Positions 46,579 to 59,038 of a DNA stretch of 64,000 nucleotides are shown here, piece after piece. Positions within the stretch are counted from its first letter, which is position 1. Each line of letters opens with the position of its first letter. Under the pieces are notes generated by a model, which saw only the letters and a program-made list of their open reading frames with translations, was not told the DNA's origin and did no database searches. Source of the DNA: Hymenopus coronatus (lineage: Eukaryota; Arthropoda; Insecta; Mantodea; Hymenopodidae); the NCBI GenBank assembly GCA_030762935.1, contig CM060897.1, positions 109,210,176 through 109,274,175 of the forward strand, given 5' to 3'. A program made the translations under genes and the position numbers.

Positions 46579-48780
46579 AAACTTTTCATTTCAATAATTG
46601 CTTAACAAGTTTATTTCTGGTCATTTTGATGCTGATTCACCCAGCTGTTGACTGCCTTGACTTTCCCTATAAACCAACTGCACTCTCTTATGTAACTGTC
46701 CAGCTGTGGCCACTCACTTTACATAGCCCCTTTCCCCCATTATATGCAAGAAATTGAAGGTGGACATAACCCTTGAAAGAACATTTGCAAGGGATGATCT
46801 AAACAGAAGTACAAACATCATGCCCCATGGTTGGCAACCAGATCTTCCTGCTGGGACCTGTCACCTTTTGGTGTGGCAATTGTAACAGGTCTCTACACAG
46901 CTGCTTGCTTCCTGGATATGTTGACAGATTGTCCTGTGAATATTGTGAAGGCGGTTATAAGGTCACTGGGCTACTAGTGTTCTGGATGTTCCTTTACAAT
47001 CAGTTTTGTTACTTGCAGACACACCCATTCCCTCTGTCAGGGTCACCCTGCTGACCCAGACAGTCCATTGAAACTCTGGAGTGCCATCCCATCTCTGCCG
47101 AGACACAGGAACTCTCCTGCCAAAGTTGATTTTTGCATTGTGGCTCAGTATCACATCTTCTGCAACTCTCAAGACGAACATTTACAGACTTATTATGTTC
47201 TGTCTCAGAGTCAACTCTGGCAAGACCTTCCTCTCCACAGGTAATGTTATCCGATGATGTCACTATCTGGTAAGGTCAATTCAATTTCCTTGACATCAAG
47301 CCCTTCAGTAAATCAGGTTTGATTACAGTCAGGTTGCACCTGTGTCCTCTAGTATTTGGCACAACTTCTCTCTTATCCAGCTGTCATCCATTCTTTTGTC
47401 CAAGGCACACAATGTCACATAAAGGGATAATAATGAAGGTTTTTGTGTCCCCCCACTGTGTTAGATCTTATTAATTTCCTGCCTGCTTTTCAGCTTCACC
47501 CTCACTAGGTGTTCTGGCCAGCCGCACCTCAACATACACCATTGACACTCATTCAACACACACCCCCAGCGCATATCACTAGAAAGTTGTAGACGTCCCT
47601 TTCTCTGTCACACCAAGTACTCCTGATTTCCATGTTGGGAGCAGTTGTACCTTGACTGTAAGCTGCTTCCTTTTCATGCCATGCTATCATGTTTTACTGC
47701 AGTTGGCATTTCTTTGCATGGTTCTTCATTGGGTGCTCTGGCTTGCTATGCCCAAAACATAAACTACTGTAAAGTTCTTGCTGACATCCCTGCGTGAGTC
47801 CCTGTCCTGATTTTCCAGGTAGTAACTGCTCTTACCTTGGCTGTCTCCATCAACGCAACCATTATCATCTTGTGAATGGTCTTGCAGTCATCATAGCATC
47901 AGTCACTGTTATATCTCAGCATCATGCTCCTCAACAAAGAGTTGGAGGCTACTTGGGCAGAAGGTTCACCAGAGCTTTGTTCACTAATTAGTGGTCAGGG
48001 CAAACTGTTGCAGCATTTCTTCTTTTTGTAGTTGCCTGATGATCTGATTGTTGATTTGAGCTGATTACAATACGTAGCAGCGAACTGATAGTTACCAAAT
48101 TGGATTTTGAGGGCCTCCCAGATTTTCCCAAACCCAGGTGCCAATATCAGAATTGCATTCAAAACTTTTGGCGCCCATCCCTGGAGGCACTATGAGTTAT
48201 GCGGCTTCCTCCTCCACTAATCACTGGTTGTGGTTGTCAGTTTTTGGTGGAAGACTTTGAAGGTTGATATGTCATCATATTTGGGTGACTTAACATGCAG
48301 ATATGTTGGATCGCATCCTAGCATGCATTTAAGTCTCCAGTTAAGTATTTCTCTCATCTTTGCCAAGCTTCTTAATGTTTGCATTGACCCTTTCAAGATG
48401 TTAAACTGGTCGCCAGAATCCCCCAGATTATTGATGCAAAGATTTTTCACCCTCCCAATGAGCTCTTCAATGTCTTTTTTTACATCGTCAATGTTGGCTG
48501 TTAACTCCATCTTCATGTTGGAATTTTCTTCGGCTAGGGTTTCATTTGATGACTTCATCTGGGTTCTTCATTTCTTCCATTGCAGAATTCGCGGTTGTTT
48601 TTTCAGTTTCGATTTTCTCTGATGTGGAATTTACTGCTGTTATTTCATTTTCCATCCTGACCATTCCGGATTCTATTTTTGCCTCCTTATGCTCCCTCTT
48701 GCGTTCAATTTTCACCTCTGCCTTCTCCAATAATTCTGATGCATTTCCTCCAACTTAACTTTTTAACGCCTCTCCAGACA
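46579..48780 (-). pseudogene. Ty3/Gypsy retrotransposon remnant, copy B (gag, protease)
   Basis: A second, diverged copy of the same gag-protease region, in tandem with copy A. It includes a Glu/Lys-rich coiled coil (48730-48400), KSPKYDDISTFKVFHQKL (about 48250, a gag landmark also at about 46130 in copy A), a degraded zinc knuckle CFGHSKPEHPM (about 47740) and protease site EDTGAT (about 47350). No RT follows before copy A begins, so this is either a duplication or two truncated insertions. Confidence 0.75.
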
Positions 48781-49297
48781 TCAATGTAACAATTAACATC
48801 CAGTTACTGCTAACATAGTTTATTTGCCACTAAGGTACTCATTGTAATCTCAACACGTTATATGTATCACTGTTGTTACATAAGCGACACCACTGGTCTG
48901 CCAAATCCTGTTACACTTAAAACTACTGAGTCAGAATGCGCAGCTGTGACTGAACTTGGCACTGTCATCTGTTAACTCCCTTATTAATTCTTAAAATGGA
49001 ATACCTTCCAAACTCTTGCTGTTCAGTAATTTGAGTTTGCAAGACAGCATGACAATGAGAAGGGGCGAGAGGAGAGGTATGATTGAATGTGCCTTACTCA
49101 ACCCACATTCTCTTGCAGAGGGCAAGTTTGTTTTGATACAAGTGCAGTGGTGCTTCGTTCCACATGTACAATAGTAATAGGTAAGAAAGCATTTCAGTGG
49201 AGCGGCCCTTTTCAGCCAATTTTACCCATGCCTGATACAATGTCAATATTTACATATTTCATATACTGTACTAATTCACTATATTATTGCATTGCAG
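48781..49297. other. PI3K intron 2, acceptor side, no gene recognised
   Basis: Sequence between the Gypsy remnant and exon 3. The part to about 48960 might be leader or LTR sequence of the retroelement, but I cannot show ends. Confidence 0.35.
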
Positions 49298-49527
49298 GTC
49301 TTCATGAGTTTGATTCTTTAAAAAATTCTGAGGTTAATGACTTTCGATGGAAAATGAGGCTCCTTGGTGATGAAATTGCCCATGAAAGAAAGACTAAGCA
49401 AGGACTGGAGAGAATGAAGTACCAGTATCCTCCACGACTTGCAGCCACACCTGATATATCAGCAAATATTAGCTCTAAATTGCGGAATGATAAGTTTGCA
49501 GTTCTCACTAGATTTGAGGACACTGAG
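49298..49527 (+). CDS. PIK3CB: PI3K catalytic subunit exon 3
   Basis: A 230 bp exon, acceptor GCATTGCAG, donor GTATTT. It opens GLHEFDSLKNSEVNDFRWKM, nearly the same as human p110-beta after its IGKG segment. This is the main reason for calling it beta-like. It continues to FAVLTRFEDTE at the start of the Ras-binding domain. Enters in phase 1 and leaves in phase 0. Confidence 0.95.
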
Positions 49528-50420
49528 GTATTTTCTCAAGTATTAATATTTACTTTAATTGAATTTTTAGCATAGCATTTATCTTGATTTTCTTGATTCT
49601 AAAATTTTGCAAATTAAGTATTGGCTTGTACAAACTAACTTTATTTTTTGAGTATATACTTGTGGTTTCTTGAATGTATTAAGGTTGTGGAAAGTGTATT
49701 ATATTTCTGTGCATAGGTATTGCTTTTTCTTTATGAAACAACAATAAAAAAACCTGCCACATGACAATAAATGCCATTTCCATGCTTAAATGACCATCAC
49801 ATTACAACAGAGTACCGTTTCCATTGTTATCGGAGTGCCTGTTCCGTGTAAATTAAAAGCAAATTCAGTTTTTCTGATGTCAATCAGCTTGTGTCAATGA
49901 AGCAAGTTAAAGAAATGTTGGAGAAATGAAAAAAAATGTGTGTTGGCATTTAAACAAAATAATTTGGGGGGGCAGGGATGCACAGATAATCCGCAAACTG
50001 GTTAATCTATACACAAATAATTGGGAGTATACTGTATATATCAATATGTAACCATTTAACAAATAGCTGAGGTAGGTGCTGTATACCTATTCTTCATCCA
50101 TCCTTACTTCACTGGTAATATAAACAAAAGCAACAAGTTGCAAGGGTTCTGATTAGTTGCTGAATGCTCATTGTTTTTCTTCTTAAAAATGTTTCTTTTA
50201 AATTGTCAAGAGAAGTATACAGATTTCATATTAATCTAAACAATGTTGTCCAAGTAACATATGTGAATGACTAAGACATGAAATTTACTAACATTGAATT
50301 ATTCTTTTGTGTAACAAAGCACATGCATTGTTCAGTTCTTAGTAATGGCGGAGGCGTAAAGAAACAAAAGCAAGGGAAATGCTTAAAAAGTGGCATGAAA
50401 ATAATTATTCTTAATGTATT
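49528..50420. other. PI3K intron 3, no gene recognised
   Basis: No repeat or coding signal recognised apart from a short G-run near 49970. Confidence 0.35.
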
Positions 50421-51261
50421 TACCATATTTATTTGAATGCAAGATGACCCCCATTTTTCAGAACTTAATTTTGGAATTTAGCATATTAACTACATATTTA
50501 ATAAGAAGACTTGTTAAAAAGACATATACAAAAAAAGAATTTTTAAATGAAATTTAAAGATTTGCCGTATACTTTAAATAAAGTAATGGACACTTAAGCT
50601 GATTAAGTCCCTCATTTTTTTATTTTATTTATTACTTTATTTATTTTTTTTATTTATTTTACTGAATTTAAATTTGCGAGGAATTCACATTTTGAGTGGT
50701 TGGTGGAAAGGGGAGTATGGGAATGTATAATACAGGTACAATGGCACATCATGATGGTGGCAGTGGCTGTAGCATAACTGTAATGACGATGATAGATATG
50801 ATTTTGTAATTAGACAACATTTAATGTTTTTACCTAACTTAAATTTGCCAGAAATTTACATTGTGAGCCGGAGAGGTGGAGGTCGGAAATGTATAGTATG
50901 AATGCAATGATGGAATGTGATGGCATCAGCAGCATAGTCGTAAATACGATTGTCTATTTAGACAACATACTTATACATTTTTTTTATTTTTACCTAATTT
51001 GCACAGAAATTCACATTTCTATCAGGAGAGAGAAAGGAAATGTACCGTTATGTCTGTGTTTGGTGGTGATGGCAGCAGTTTAGTTTTACGATGATTATGG
51101 ATACAATTTTAAATTAAGACAACATACTTAATATAATATATTGTAAAATGTTTTATCTCAGTCAAATTTGCTGTAAATTCACATTTTGGGCAGGAGAGTC
51201 AGAGAGGAGAGTATGGAGATATATGGAATGTGTGTGATTGTACGACATTACATTGGCAGTG
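50421..51261 (+). mobile_element. TIR element with internal minisatellite, 3'-truncated
   Basis: The left terminus TACCATATTTATTTGAATGC, continuing AAGATGACCCC, matches the inverted right end of 61067-62111. The interior holds four diverged units of about 160-175 bp starting near 50659, 50830, 50990 and 51152, each with an AAATTTG..AAATTCACATTT start and a GGTGG/GGCAG block. R1 copy 12 cuts it off at the right. Confidence 0.65.
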
Positions 51262-51484
51262 GCTCAATTGTTTCACATAGCGATCTGCTTTAAAACATTT
51301 AAGTCAGTTTAGCCTCCTAAGTAATTCCCTTATTTTCCTTCTACTCATAAGGAAACAAGTAACAGACAAATTGTGCTAATATTTATCTGGATTAGTAAGA
51401 TGTAGATAAGATAATCTTTTGTAAGAAAATTTTGTTTGTGGAACAGCTAGGGAAAGTTATGTAAATGGAACACAGATTTTTTTG
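51262..51484 (+). repeat. R1 repeat, copy 12 (3' fragment)
   Basis: It begins TCAATTGTTTCACATAGCGA and ends GTAAATGGAACACAGATTTT: the last fifth of R1. Confidence 0.8.
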
Positions 51485-51850
51485 TTTTTGTAGAGTTAAC
51501 CACTTCTGAGATATTCCTTATTATTGGTTTCAATTTTGCAGTACTGTATATTTTTCTCAAACGATAAATTGCCATTCAACTTTATATCATTTGTTCTACT
51601 CCTGATCATGCAAAAAGAATCAAATTTCAATTGTTTCACATTATGACCACCTTTGAAAGGATTTGATTATTGCTTTAGCCTAGTGCATTCCCTCATTTCC
51701 TGTCTACTTGCAAAGAAGCAACTAATCCAGTCATATCTGCTAATGTTTATCTTGATTAGCATGATGTAGATAAAAAGAATAATCCTTTGTAAGAATAGCT
51801 TGTTTGCAAAACAGGTAGAGAAATTCATGTGAATGGAACACATCTGATGT
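51485..51850 (+). repeat. R1 repeat, copy 13 (3' fragment, tandem to copy 12)
   Basis: It starts at TAGAGTTAACCACTTCTGAG and ends GAATGGAACACATCTGATG. Directly follows copy 12 in the same orientation. Confidence 0.8.
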
Positions 51851-52223
51851 TATGATATGCAATTTGATTAATGTTTATTACTCTTAAAAAATTCTAAGGT
51901 TTATGTAACAGTTCCTTTTTCAGGGAAAATGGTTATGCTAGCTACATATTGTTTTCCATAACTGTAGTTTTTAAATGATTTGTATCCTATGAGATTCTTT
52001 ACAAATCCATTATTTATGCAAGTATGTGGTTTGAAGTACTTCTCAGTGAGTATATTTTCTCACCTAACTTAGGAATACCATACAAGTAGTTGATTATAGT
52101 ATCTTATCTCTTGTGTATTAATCTTTTACTGATTATCTCATGCAGAAACATAGTTTTATTATCGGAAGGAAAATCTTGGAATAACACTTAAAATAACCAA
52201 CTAGTACAATACAAATAATTTAA
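51851..52223. other. PI3K intron 3, no gene recognised
   Basis: A short gap between R1 copies. Nothing recognised. Confidence 0.35.
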
Positions 52224-52475
52224 AAACCTGAAATGATACATTTACATGACTTTCTCTACTTATTATGCAGTAAACTTCTTACAAAGGTTTATTCTTCTAA
52301 ATACTTAATGTTAATCAAGATAAAGATTTGTAGAAACAGCTTTATTACACATTTCCTTGTAGGTATAATATGAATAAACAAATAGATTAGGCATTAAGTG
52401 ATAGTCAAGTCTTTTAAGAGCTGGTCAGTATTTAATGGGTTTGAAATTCCATTCTCTTTGCATAGCCAAAAGAGA
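52224..52475 (-). repeat. R1 repeat, copy 14 (fragment)
   Basis: It starts AAAACCTGAAATGATAC with ACATGACTTTCTCTAC and ends near CATTCTCTTTGCATAGCC, where a new R1 start follows. Confidence 0.75.
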
Positions 52476-52477
52476 AA

Positions 52478-53225
52478 AAAATGTCGTGTTCTATTCACAT
52501 GATTTTCTCTACCTCTCTGTAAAAAATCATTATTAAAAAGCTGTGTAAGAAATAAACTTCATGCTAATAAAGAAAAACATTAGCAGAAATGATCTTATTA
52601 CTTATAAAGTTGAAAAGAAATAAATTAGGCTAAATATAGGCTAAAGCAATAGTCAGATCTTTGAAAAGATGGTTGTTATGTGATAGAAATTTGGTTTTAT
52701 TTGCATGCCCCAGAGTTTAAGTATTTTAAAATTGAAACCAAAATCATGGAATTTCTTGGAAATGCTTAACTCCATAAAGATTGAATATGACAATTGTGTG
52801 TTTTAACAAAATCTACAATTTTTTGTGTTGCAATTTTTGGTCCAGCTCTTACGGTTCACCAATTAATGCTAAAGTCATTCAGAATGAAGAGGGCTTTTGA
52901 GGCTAATCCTAGCAAGCTCAATATATACATTTTATCTGTCATTTAAGTATATTTAATACACATTATTTTAATAAAAATCGATAGAGCCATTTTTGAGGAA
53001 ATACAAATTTTTAAAATTATTTCCATATAAAGGGTAGTTTGGAGCAGTAGGATTTTCTTCAAAATCTTTGCGTCGCATCCTTGGAAGTTGCTGAACTTAA
53101 ATAGCGTGTTTGGTGTTTAACGAACTTTTTGTTTTTGAGTTATCATGTTCACAGACACATAGATCTTTTTCAAAAAATGCTGTTTTTATTTATATACAGG
53201 AGACTCAAATTTTTCGGTAGAATGC
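52478..53225 (-). repeat. R1 repeat, copy 15
   Basis: It starts AAAAAAATGTCGTGTTC and proceeds colinearly to the GACTCAAATTTTTCGG segment. The last 60 or so bases are missing. Confidence 0.8.
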
Positions 53226-53299
53226 ATATATACCAAATACAGAAAATAAGAAGAGAGAAATGAAAGGAAAAAAAGAAAAAAGAAGAATGACTTCCCATT

Positions 53300-53732
53300 T
53301 GAGAACAGTAAAAGTATGGAAACATTTAAACCAATAACAAGGAATTACTTGCAAATGGTTAACTGAAGGAAGAAAGGGTATTTGACTTAAATTGTGTACC
53401 GTATGAAGATTTACATTTTTTCTATATCTTATAGCTTAGAGTTATGCAAAAGTCACTCAAAATGAATAGGGTTTCAGATGGTATTCCTAGAAAAATCAAA
53501 ATCTATATGCATTTGTCATGAAAACATTTTAAACATGTGTTTTAAACAAAATGTTACTCTTGTTTGAGAAAATTACAATTTACTTTGTTAAAATATTCGC
53601 TGTAAAGGATAATTGGGATGGGAAGATTTTCTTGAAAATCTTTTTGTTGCATCCTTGTAAGATGTGTTCATAGACAGACACACACATACATATCTTTTCT
53701 TTTCTCTACTACATAGTAAGTAACAAAAGTGT
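53300..53732 (-). repeat. R1 repeat, copy 16 (fragment)
   Basis: It contains AACCAATAACAAGGAATTAC, GGATAATTGGGATGGGAAGA and a final TTTTCTCTACTACATAGTAA. Internally shortened. Confidence 0.7.
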
Positions 53733-54232
53733 TGTATTCCACCTAAAAGTAAAATGTCCAGAGTTCACTGAAAATATGAGGGTCATTTAGAAGTCAAGCC
53801 AAATATTTTTTATCTGTCAATAAAGCTGCAGAAAACAAAACTCATGATATACGATTGAAAGTCGCTGGAATGTTCTTAAGATATAGATAAAAAGTTTTTA
53901 CACAAAAAATGTAGATGTTATCAAAACACCTAATTTATGTCTTTGTAGAGTTAACCATCTCCAAGATATTCGTGTTATTGGCTTAAGATAAAGTTTTATA
54001 CAATAGTGTTCTGAAATGGGAAGTTTCATTTTTTGCTTTTTCTATTAAAAGATTTGGCTATTGCTTTAGTCAACTCTTACCTTTATACCTACAAGGAAAT
54101 AAGTAATAGAAACATTTCTACTCATGTTTATCTCGATTAGTATGGAGTAAATAAAAGAGCAGGCTTTTGTAAGAATAGTTTGTTATAAAATATGTACAGG
54201 AAATCATGTGAGCGTAACATGTTATAATTTTT
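53733..54232 (+). repeat. R1 repeat, copy 17
   Basis: It starts near GTGTTGTATTCCACC and ends with GTGAGCGTAACATG, R1 + orientation with a large central deletion. It forms an inverted pair with copy 16. Confidence 0.7.
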
Positions 54233-54235
54233 AAA

Positions 54236-54315
54236 CTCAAAACATTTATATCTCTGGTGAACTTTTTGGGTGCATGCAATACTTCCACTTATTACACATA
54301 GTAGAGAAAATAAGA
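54236..54315 (-). repeat. R1 repeat, copy 18 (terminal fragment)
   Basis: CTCAAAACATTTATATCTC to CACATAGTAGAGAAAATAAG: the terminal 80 bp of R1. Confidence 0.7.
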
Positions 54316-54589
54316 CATTGTTTGATTGACATTTATTCTTTAAATGCTGCAAAATAAGAGGAATTTCCCTGTGATTGTTATCATCGATTACTTTGAAACC
54401 CCTTGATTCTATACTTGTATTAAAATACAAACTTATTATTATTATCGTTATCTTAATGAAGTGATGTATAGGTTTTGTTAACAATGTTATCAATTGCTAG
54501 AATCATAATTAGCGCTACCATGCACCAGAATTTCTGGCTGCAGTTCCTTTACATGTCAGTAAAACTACCAGCATGGGGTTGAATTTAAG

Positions 54590-54675
54590 CACAGTGAAAA
54601 TCTATGTGTCTGGGCAGGGTTTGAACCTGCAACCTTGGAATCCAGTCCCAACCAACTATGTTTCTGACATAGTGA
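54590..54675 (-). mobile_element. tRNA-SINE-like fragment
   Basis: The minus strand has a B-box-like GCAGGTTCAAACCCTGCCC, a tRNA T-arm form, with a weak upstream A region. Too short to assign. Confidence 0.4.
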
Positions 54676-54704
54676 TGACAATGATGTGTGTTTGTGATTA
54701 AAAA

Positions 54705-55345
54705 TGAGGTCAGCTAAATACCAAATTTGATATTTAAGTTCAGCATCTTCCAAGGATGCAACGCACAGCTTTTGAAGAACATCCTCCCCATCCCAAACAA
54801 CCCTTTGCATAAAAATAATTTGAAGATTTAGATTTTCTCAAAAATGGCTCTAATGATTTTGATTAAAATACTGTATATGACAAATAAACATATATCTCAA
54901 ATTTTCTGGGAATAGCCTCATTCTGAATGACTTTTGCATAGTTGGTAAATCATAAGAGTAGTTAGTACAAAAAGTTAGTACACAAAAAATGTAAAGCTCT
55001 TTAAGACACAATTAATGTCATATACAATTTTTGTGGAGTTAACCATTTCCATTTCCTTGTTAGTGGTTTCAATTTTAAAATACTTTAACTTTTCGCAAAC
55101 AGAAATTTGTCAACTCCTGGCCATGCAAAGATAATGAATTTCAATCACATAGCAGCCAGTGTTTAAAAGATTTGATTATCATTTTAGCCTAGTGTATCTC
55201 TTCTTTTACTTTTATAAGTAATGAAGTAATAAGACCATTTCTGCTAATGTTTGTCTCCATTAGCAAGAAGTAGGTAGAAAAATAATCTGTTTAACAATAA
55301 TTTATTAAAGAAATGTAGAGAAAGTCCTGTAAATTGATCACAGAG
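54705..55345 (+). repeat. R1 repeat, copy 19
   Basis: It starts at TAAATACCAAATTTGATATT and ends CCTGTAAATTGATCACAGAG. The 5' third is missing. Confidence 0.8.
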
Positions 55346-55583
55346 TTGTATTCTGCTATTTTGTATTTGGATCATATTACCTATTAAGAAAAAAAAAAAA
55401 TTGTTCATATACCCTCTGTCATATCAGAAAATTAGGAATGGTTTATTCTGTTACACTCTATATAAGAACTCATACTTATATTGTTGTTTACTCCTGTTTG
55501 CTGAAAGCATTGAATTACTGATAGAAATAATGTAGTGTTCTATTCATACAAGACATTTTATACAACAGTTTATTTGTTTACAG

Positions 55584-55830
55584 ACCACTTTTACATTTAA
55601 TGTTCTGAGTTCCTTGGATCCTGATGGGCTCTTGGGTATGATCCTAAACAAGAAGGCCAATACCCTCAATACTAAAGGGGAGAGAATAGAAGACTTCATT
55701 CTGAAAGTATGTGGTCAAGAGGAATACCTAGTGGGACCATATCCTCTTATCCAGTTTCAATATGTGCAGGAAACTCTTTCCCGTGATGGAATGCCCACAT
55801 TAGTCACTGTTTCTATTGACAGTGTAGAAG
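55584..55830 (+). CDS. PIK3CB: PI3K catalytic subunit exon 4 (Ras-binding domain)
   Basis: A 247 bp exon, acceptor TTTGTTTACAG, donor GTACAT. It encodes TTFTFNVLSSLDPDGLLGMI through DFILKVCGQEEYLVGPYPLI to QFQYVQETLSRDGMP, with the DYxLxVxGxxEYLxGxxPLxQFxYI pattern of class I PI3K Ras-binding domains. Phase 0 in, phase 1 out. Confidence 0.95.
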
Positions 55831-56796
55831 GTACATTTCATTTTAGTTAATATTTGATTAACATGTAAGTTTACAATAGCTATTATTTATTCACCCATTA
55901 GTTGATCTGCACTAAAACAAAACCTAGCCGACCACTTTAACATTTTAATATAGCTTTCTGCCATTTGTGCCGGAAATTCTGTCAGTTCTGACACAATATA
56001 TGGTGAGAACCTGTGGCATATAACACAAAAAGAACAGAGCATCATTTTGACAACCTACACAGTGACTAGCATACTTTTTTATTGGTTAAAGGTGATAATA
56101 TTGTTTGTTATAACAAAAGAAATGGATGTACAGATAATAATTCTAAAAGAAACACGCAAAAATAAAGTCCTCCCTATCAATTATGACTTTTTCAGCCTCT
56201 TTTGATAAACTCAAAGCCAATTTTACACAACATTTTATAAAATGTTGTTCTTTTGAGCCTAATCTGCATCAGCATTTTCTTGCTGTATCACTTTATCACG
56301 TGTTGATAGCTCAGTATTTAAAAAAATAAATTCTGCATTATTACATGATTTGCAATCTTTACAAAATCCTCAATTTCTGGCTAGGCATATTTCACATGCT
56401 TTCTTTTTCCAGATGTATAACCATTTTCCCCATTACAGCTTTTTTTTATGAGCACTGTTGTAACACTGATGAACATAGTTTTTCATCACTTATTGTATGG
56501 GAAATGTTCAATATTCAACCCAGCTAATCAAACTGAGAATTGTATATTGTTTAGCTTACTTTGTATTATTTTATTTATTTAATATCCTTTGAAATATATA
56601 CATGTTATTGGACACGTCAAGTTTAACAGAAAATATAGATACATAGATACAATAACTGCAGCCACATTAATAATGTTTTTATGCTTTTATTCAACTTTTT
56701 GTAACCATTTAAAATTAGGCACCATAAATGGCGGTTACCTCACCTTAGAAAAGAAAGGTATGGACAGGAAAGAATAACACGATCAGAATCACTACA
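55831..56796. other. PI3K intron 4, no gene recognised
   Basis: AT-rich. Nothing recognised before the LINE 3' end. Confidence 0.35.
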
Positions 56797-57100
56797 TTAC
56801 CAAGAAAATCCTCTGTAGCAACTGTTAGACTCTTTAACAGGCCATGACAGTTTCAATAAACATTTATTCAGGATTGGTATAGTGAGAGCTCCTCTGTGTC
56901 CTTTTTGTACACTTAAAGAAGATATGGATGGAAACCATCTACTGTGCTGTCCAACTTGAGTCGACATGATATATGACATCAAAATACTGGAATACAAGAG
57001 AGCAAATGGCTTCACTGCTAACTGCTCGGAGTCCTGATCAGACTCCGGTACTTTTATAAAAAAAAAAAAAAAAAAAAAACATTAGATACCAACCAACCAA
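56797..57100 (+). mobile_element. 5'-truncated copy of the 33790-37035 LINE (3' end)
   Basis: It carries the C-terminal CPFC...GNHLLCCP finger segment and the 3' UTR line GACATGATATATGACATC, identical in order to the inverse of 33800-34020. It keeps CTCGGAGTCCTGATCAGAC, absent in the other copy, a poly-A interruption (57060-57080) and the terminal (ACCA)n-type tail. Confidence 0.8.
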
Positions 57101-57839
57101 CCAACATTAATAATGTTAATGGAAAATATTTGCATGTCACAAAAATATCTTGCAGACCTAGATTTATCAAGTCATATGCAAAACAAGAGTTTTTATACAG
57201 CAAAAGTAAAATAGTAAACATAACACATATTTGTAATAAACTATTGAACTAAAAAATTTCAAAAAATCTATTAACTGATTAAAAACATCATTTTGGCATT
57301 GAGTATATTGAAAAATGGAAGCCTGCATTTATTTGGATTTTAAATATCTGTTGCTTTGAGCGAATTATTTGTAAGTACATCATATTGCTTAGATAAATAA
57401 TATTGATTAAATTCCTCACCGGAGTAAAATTAATTTTTATTTACACTATTTCTCCATAATATTCTTCCATATTGTAAATGTGAGTGGAAATAGCAAAGTA
57501 GTAATTTTTTAGCACATCTAATGTAACATGTTGAAAAGAGAGCAAAACAAGCCCTACTTATTGAAACAGTAACAACTCCCCATATTTATGGGCTGCCAAC
57601 AAGGATATAGTAAAGGAGACAAATTATAAATTAACTATCTAAACAAAACGGGGGAAAAAAAAAAAAAAAAAAAAAAAAAATTGAAACTCTTCTATAAAAA
57701 ATAATGAAATATCGACAGTTTTCATTGTGTAGCAATCAAATAGGAAACTAAAAGCAGCAAAAGGATTATTAAACATAGGTAATATAAAATTAACATACAA
57801 TAAATAATTTATATCAAAGAAATATAGACCGTGGAAATA
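57101..57839. other. PI3K intron 4, no gene recognised
   Basis: AT-rich intron with a poly-A run at about 57655-57680. Confidence 0.4.
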
Positions 57840-58330
57840 CTAAAAATGGTTATTCGAAGAATGGTGATTTTGAAGAAGAGAATGCTCTAAATGACTCAGC
57901 AGAGATTTAGTTTCAGATTTGCAATTTATGATCTTAGTTCCAAGTTTGATGCAGGCTTGATTGATATGATTACTATTTTTGTGTTGAAAGTTGATTGCCA
58001 CAGTTTTATTCTCATGGAGGATGAGTTTATTAGCCCTAAACCAAGAAAATATGGAATTGGTTACAATGTTCAATTTTTCTTTAAGCTCAACAGAATATTT
58101 TCCTCTTATAAACATGCTTGTGTCATAAGTGATAGGATAGTTTTGGTAACTCACAGCTCATACTCTACTATGTACAGTCTACATCGAAAGTGTTCTGTGT
58201 CTTGTTGAATTTTCAAACAGAGCAGTAATGTGCTCTGGCAGGGAAGGATTTATTCTTTAAGAGCCAGGGAAATTATTGACTGAGAGGGGGAAATCCTCAC
58301 CTCCCCCTCTGTTAATTTGAATGCTGGGTA
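57840..58330 (-). pseudogene. LINE RT remnant related to 17170-18170
   Basis: The minus strand reads SIFSWFRANKLILHENKT and CKSETKSLLSHLEHS, the RT segment after the catalytic box. The WFRANxLxLN...K pattern is also seen at about 17930. The YADD part is frameshifted away. Confidence 0.6.
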
Positions 58331-59007
58331 TTTGTATAGAATATTGTACAGTTTAAGAATTAATTCATTTTGAAATTTAGATTTTAGCATGGATTTTACT
58401 TTCTTGCAGTATTGCTCTGGCCAGGTAGGCTTGTTTTGGCGCAGATCGACCCAGGAGTGAATAGATTTTAATGGAGTGTTGATCTATATGAAAAATAAGT
58501 TTGAATATTATTTAAGTAATCTTCCATTTTTAAGCAGTGCCATAGTAATTGTAACTGCAAAAGTGATATGTTATATGCGCAAAGTTTGCACAAAATAACA
58601 ACCTAGCAATAAGGAGTTCATTTATTATTGTAGTAATAATAAGGAGCTTACAAAACCATTGTGCAGATTTTATATTATATATATTTTCACCTTCTCTACT
58701 GCAAACTATTTTTGAAGCAGTGTATATAATAAAAAAAAAATCCACTGCTGCCAACAAATTGCTTTGAAAAAACAAATTACGCAAATTTTGAATAGTGACT
58801 GCACCACAATTATACATCAGGCTATAGCTCATAAGGGATCCCTCTACTTTATTCTTTCTTCTCTACCAGAATATTTATTTATTGCTAAGTGAATTGTATT
58901 CAAATGTGACATGATATTAACCCAACCTCTTTGTTAGTCATATTCTGTTTACATTGTGACTGCAGTTTTCTTTTTGTTAAGATCTATCCTGTATTGTATT
59001 ATTTGTG

Positions 59008-59038
<31 letters not shown>

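Noticed and set aside
48217..48730. Coiled-coil frames as a host structural gene
   Set aside because: They precede a zinc knuckle and a protease site in the order of a Gypsy gag, with a second copy at 46080-46578.
50659..51250. Tandem units as a CRISPR array or satellite centromere
   Set aside because: Four diverged 160-175 bp units inside a TIR element; no spacer-repeat pattern.
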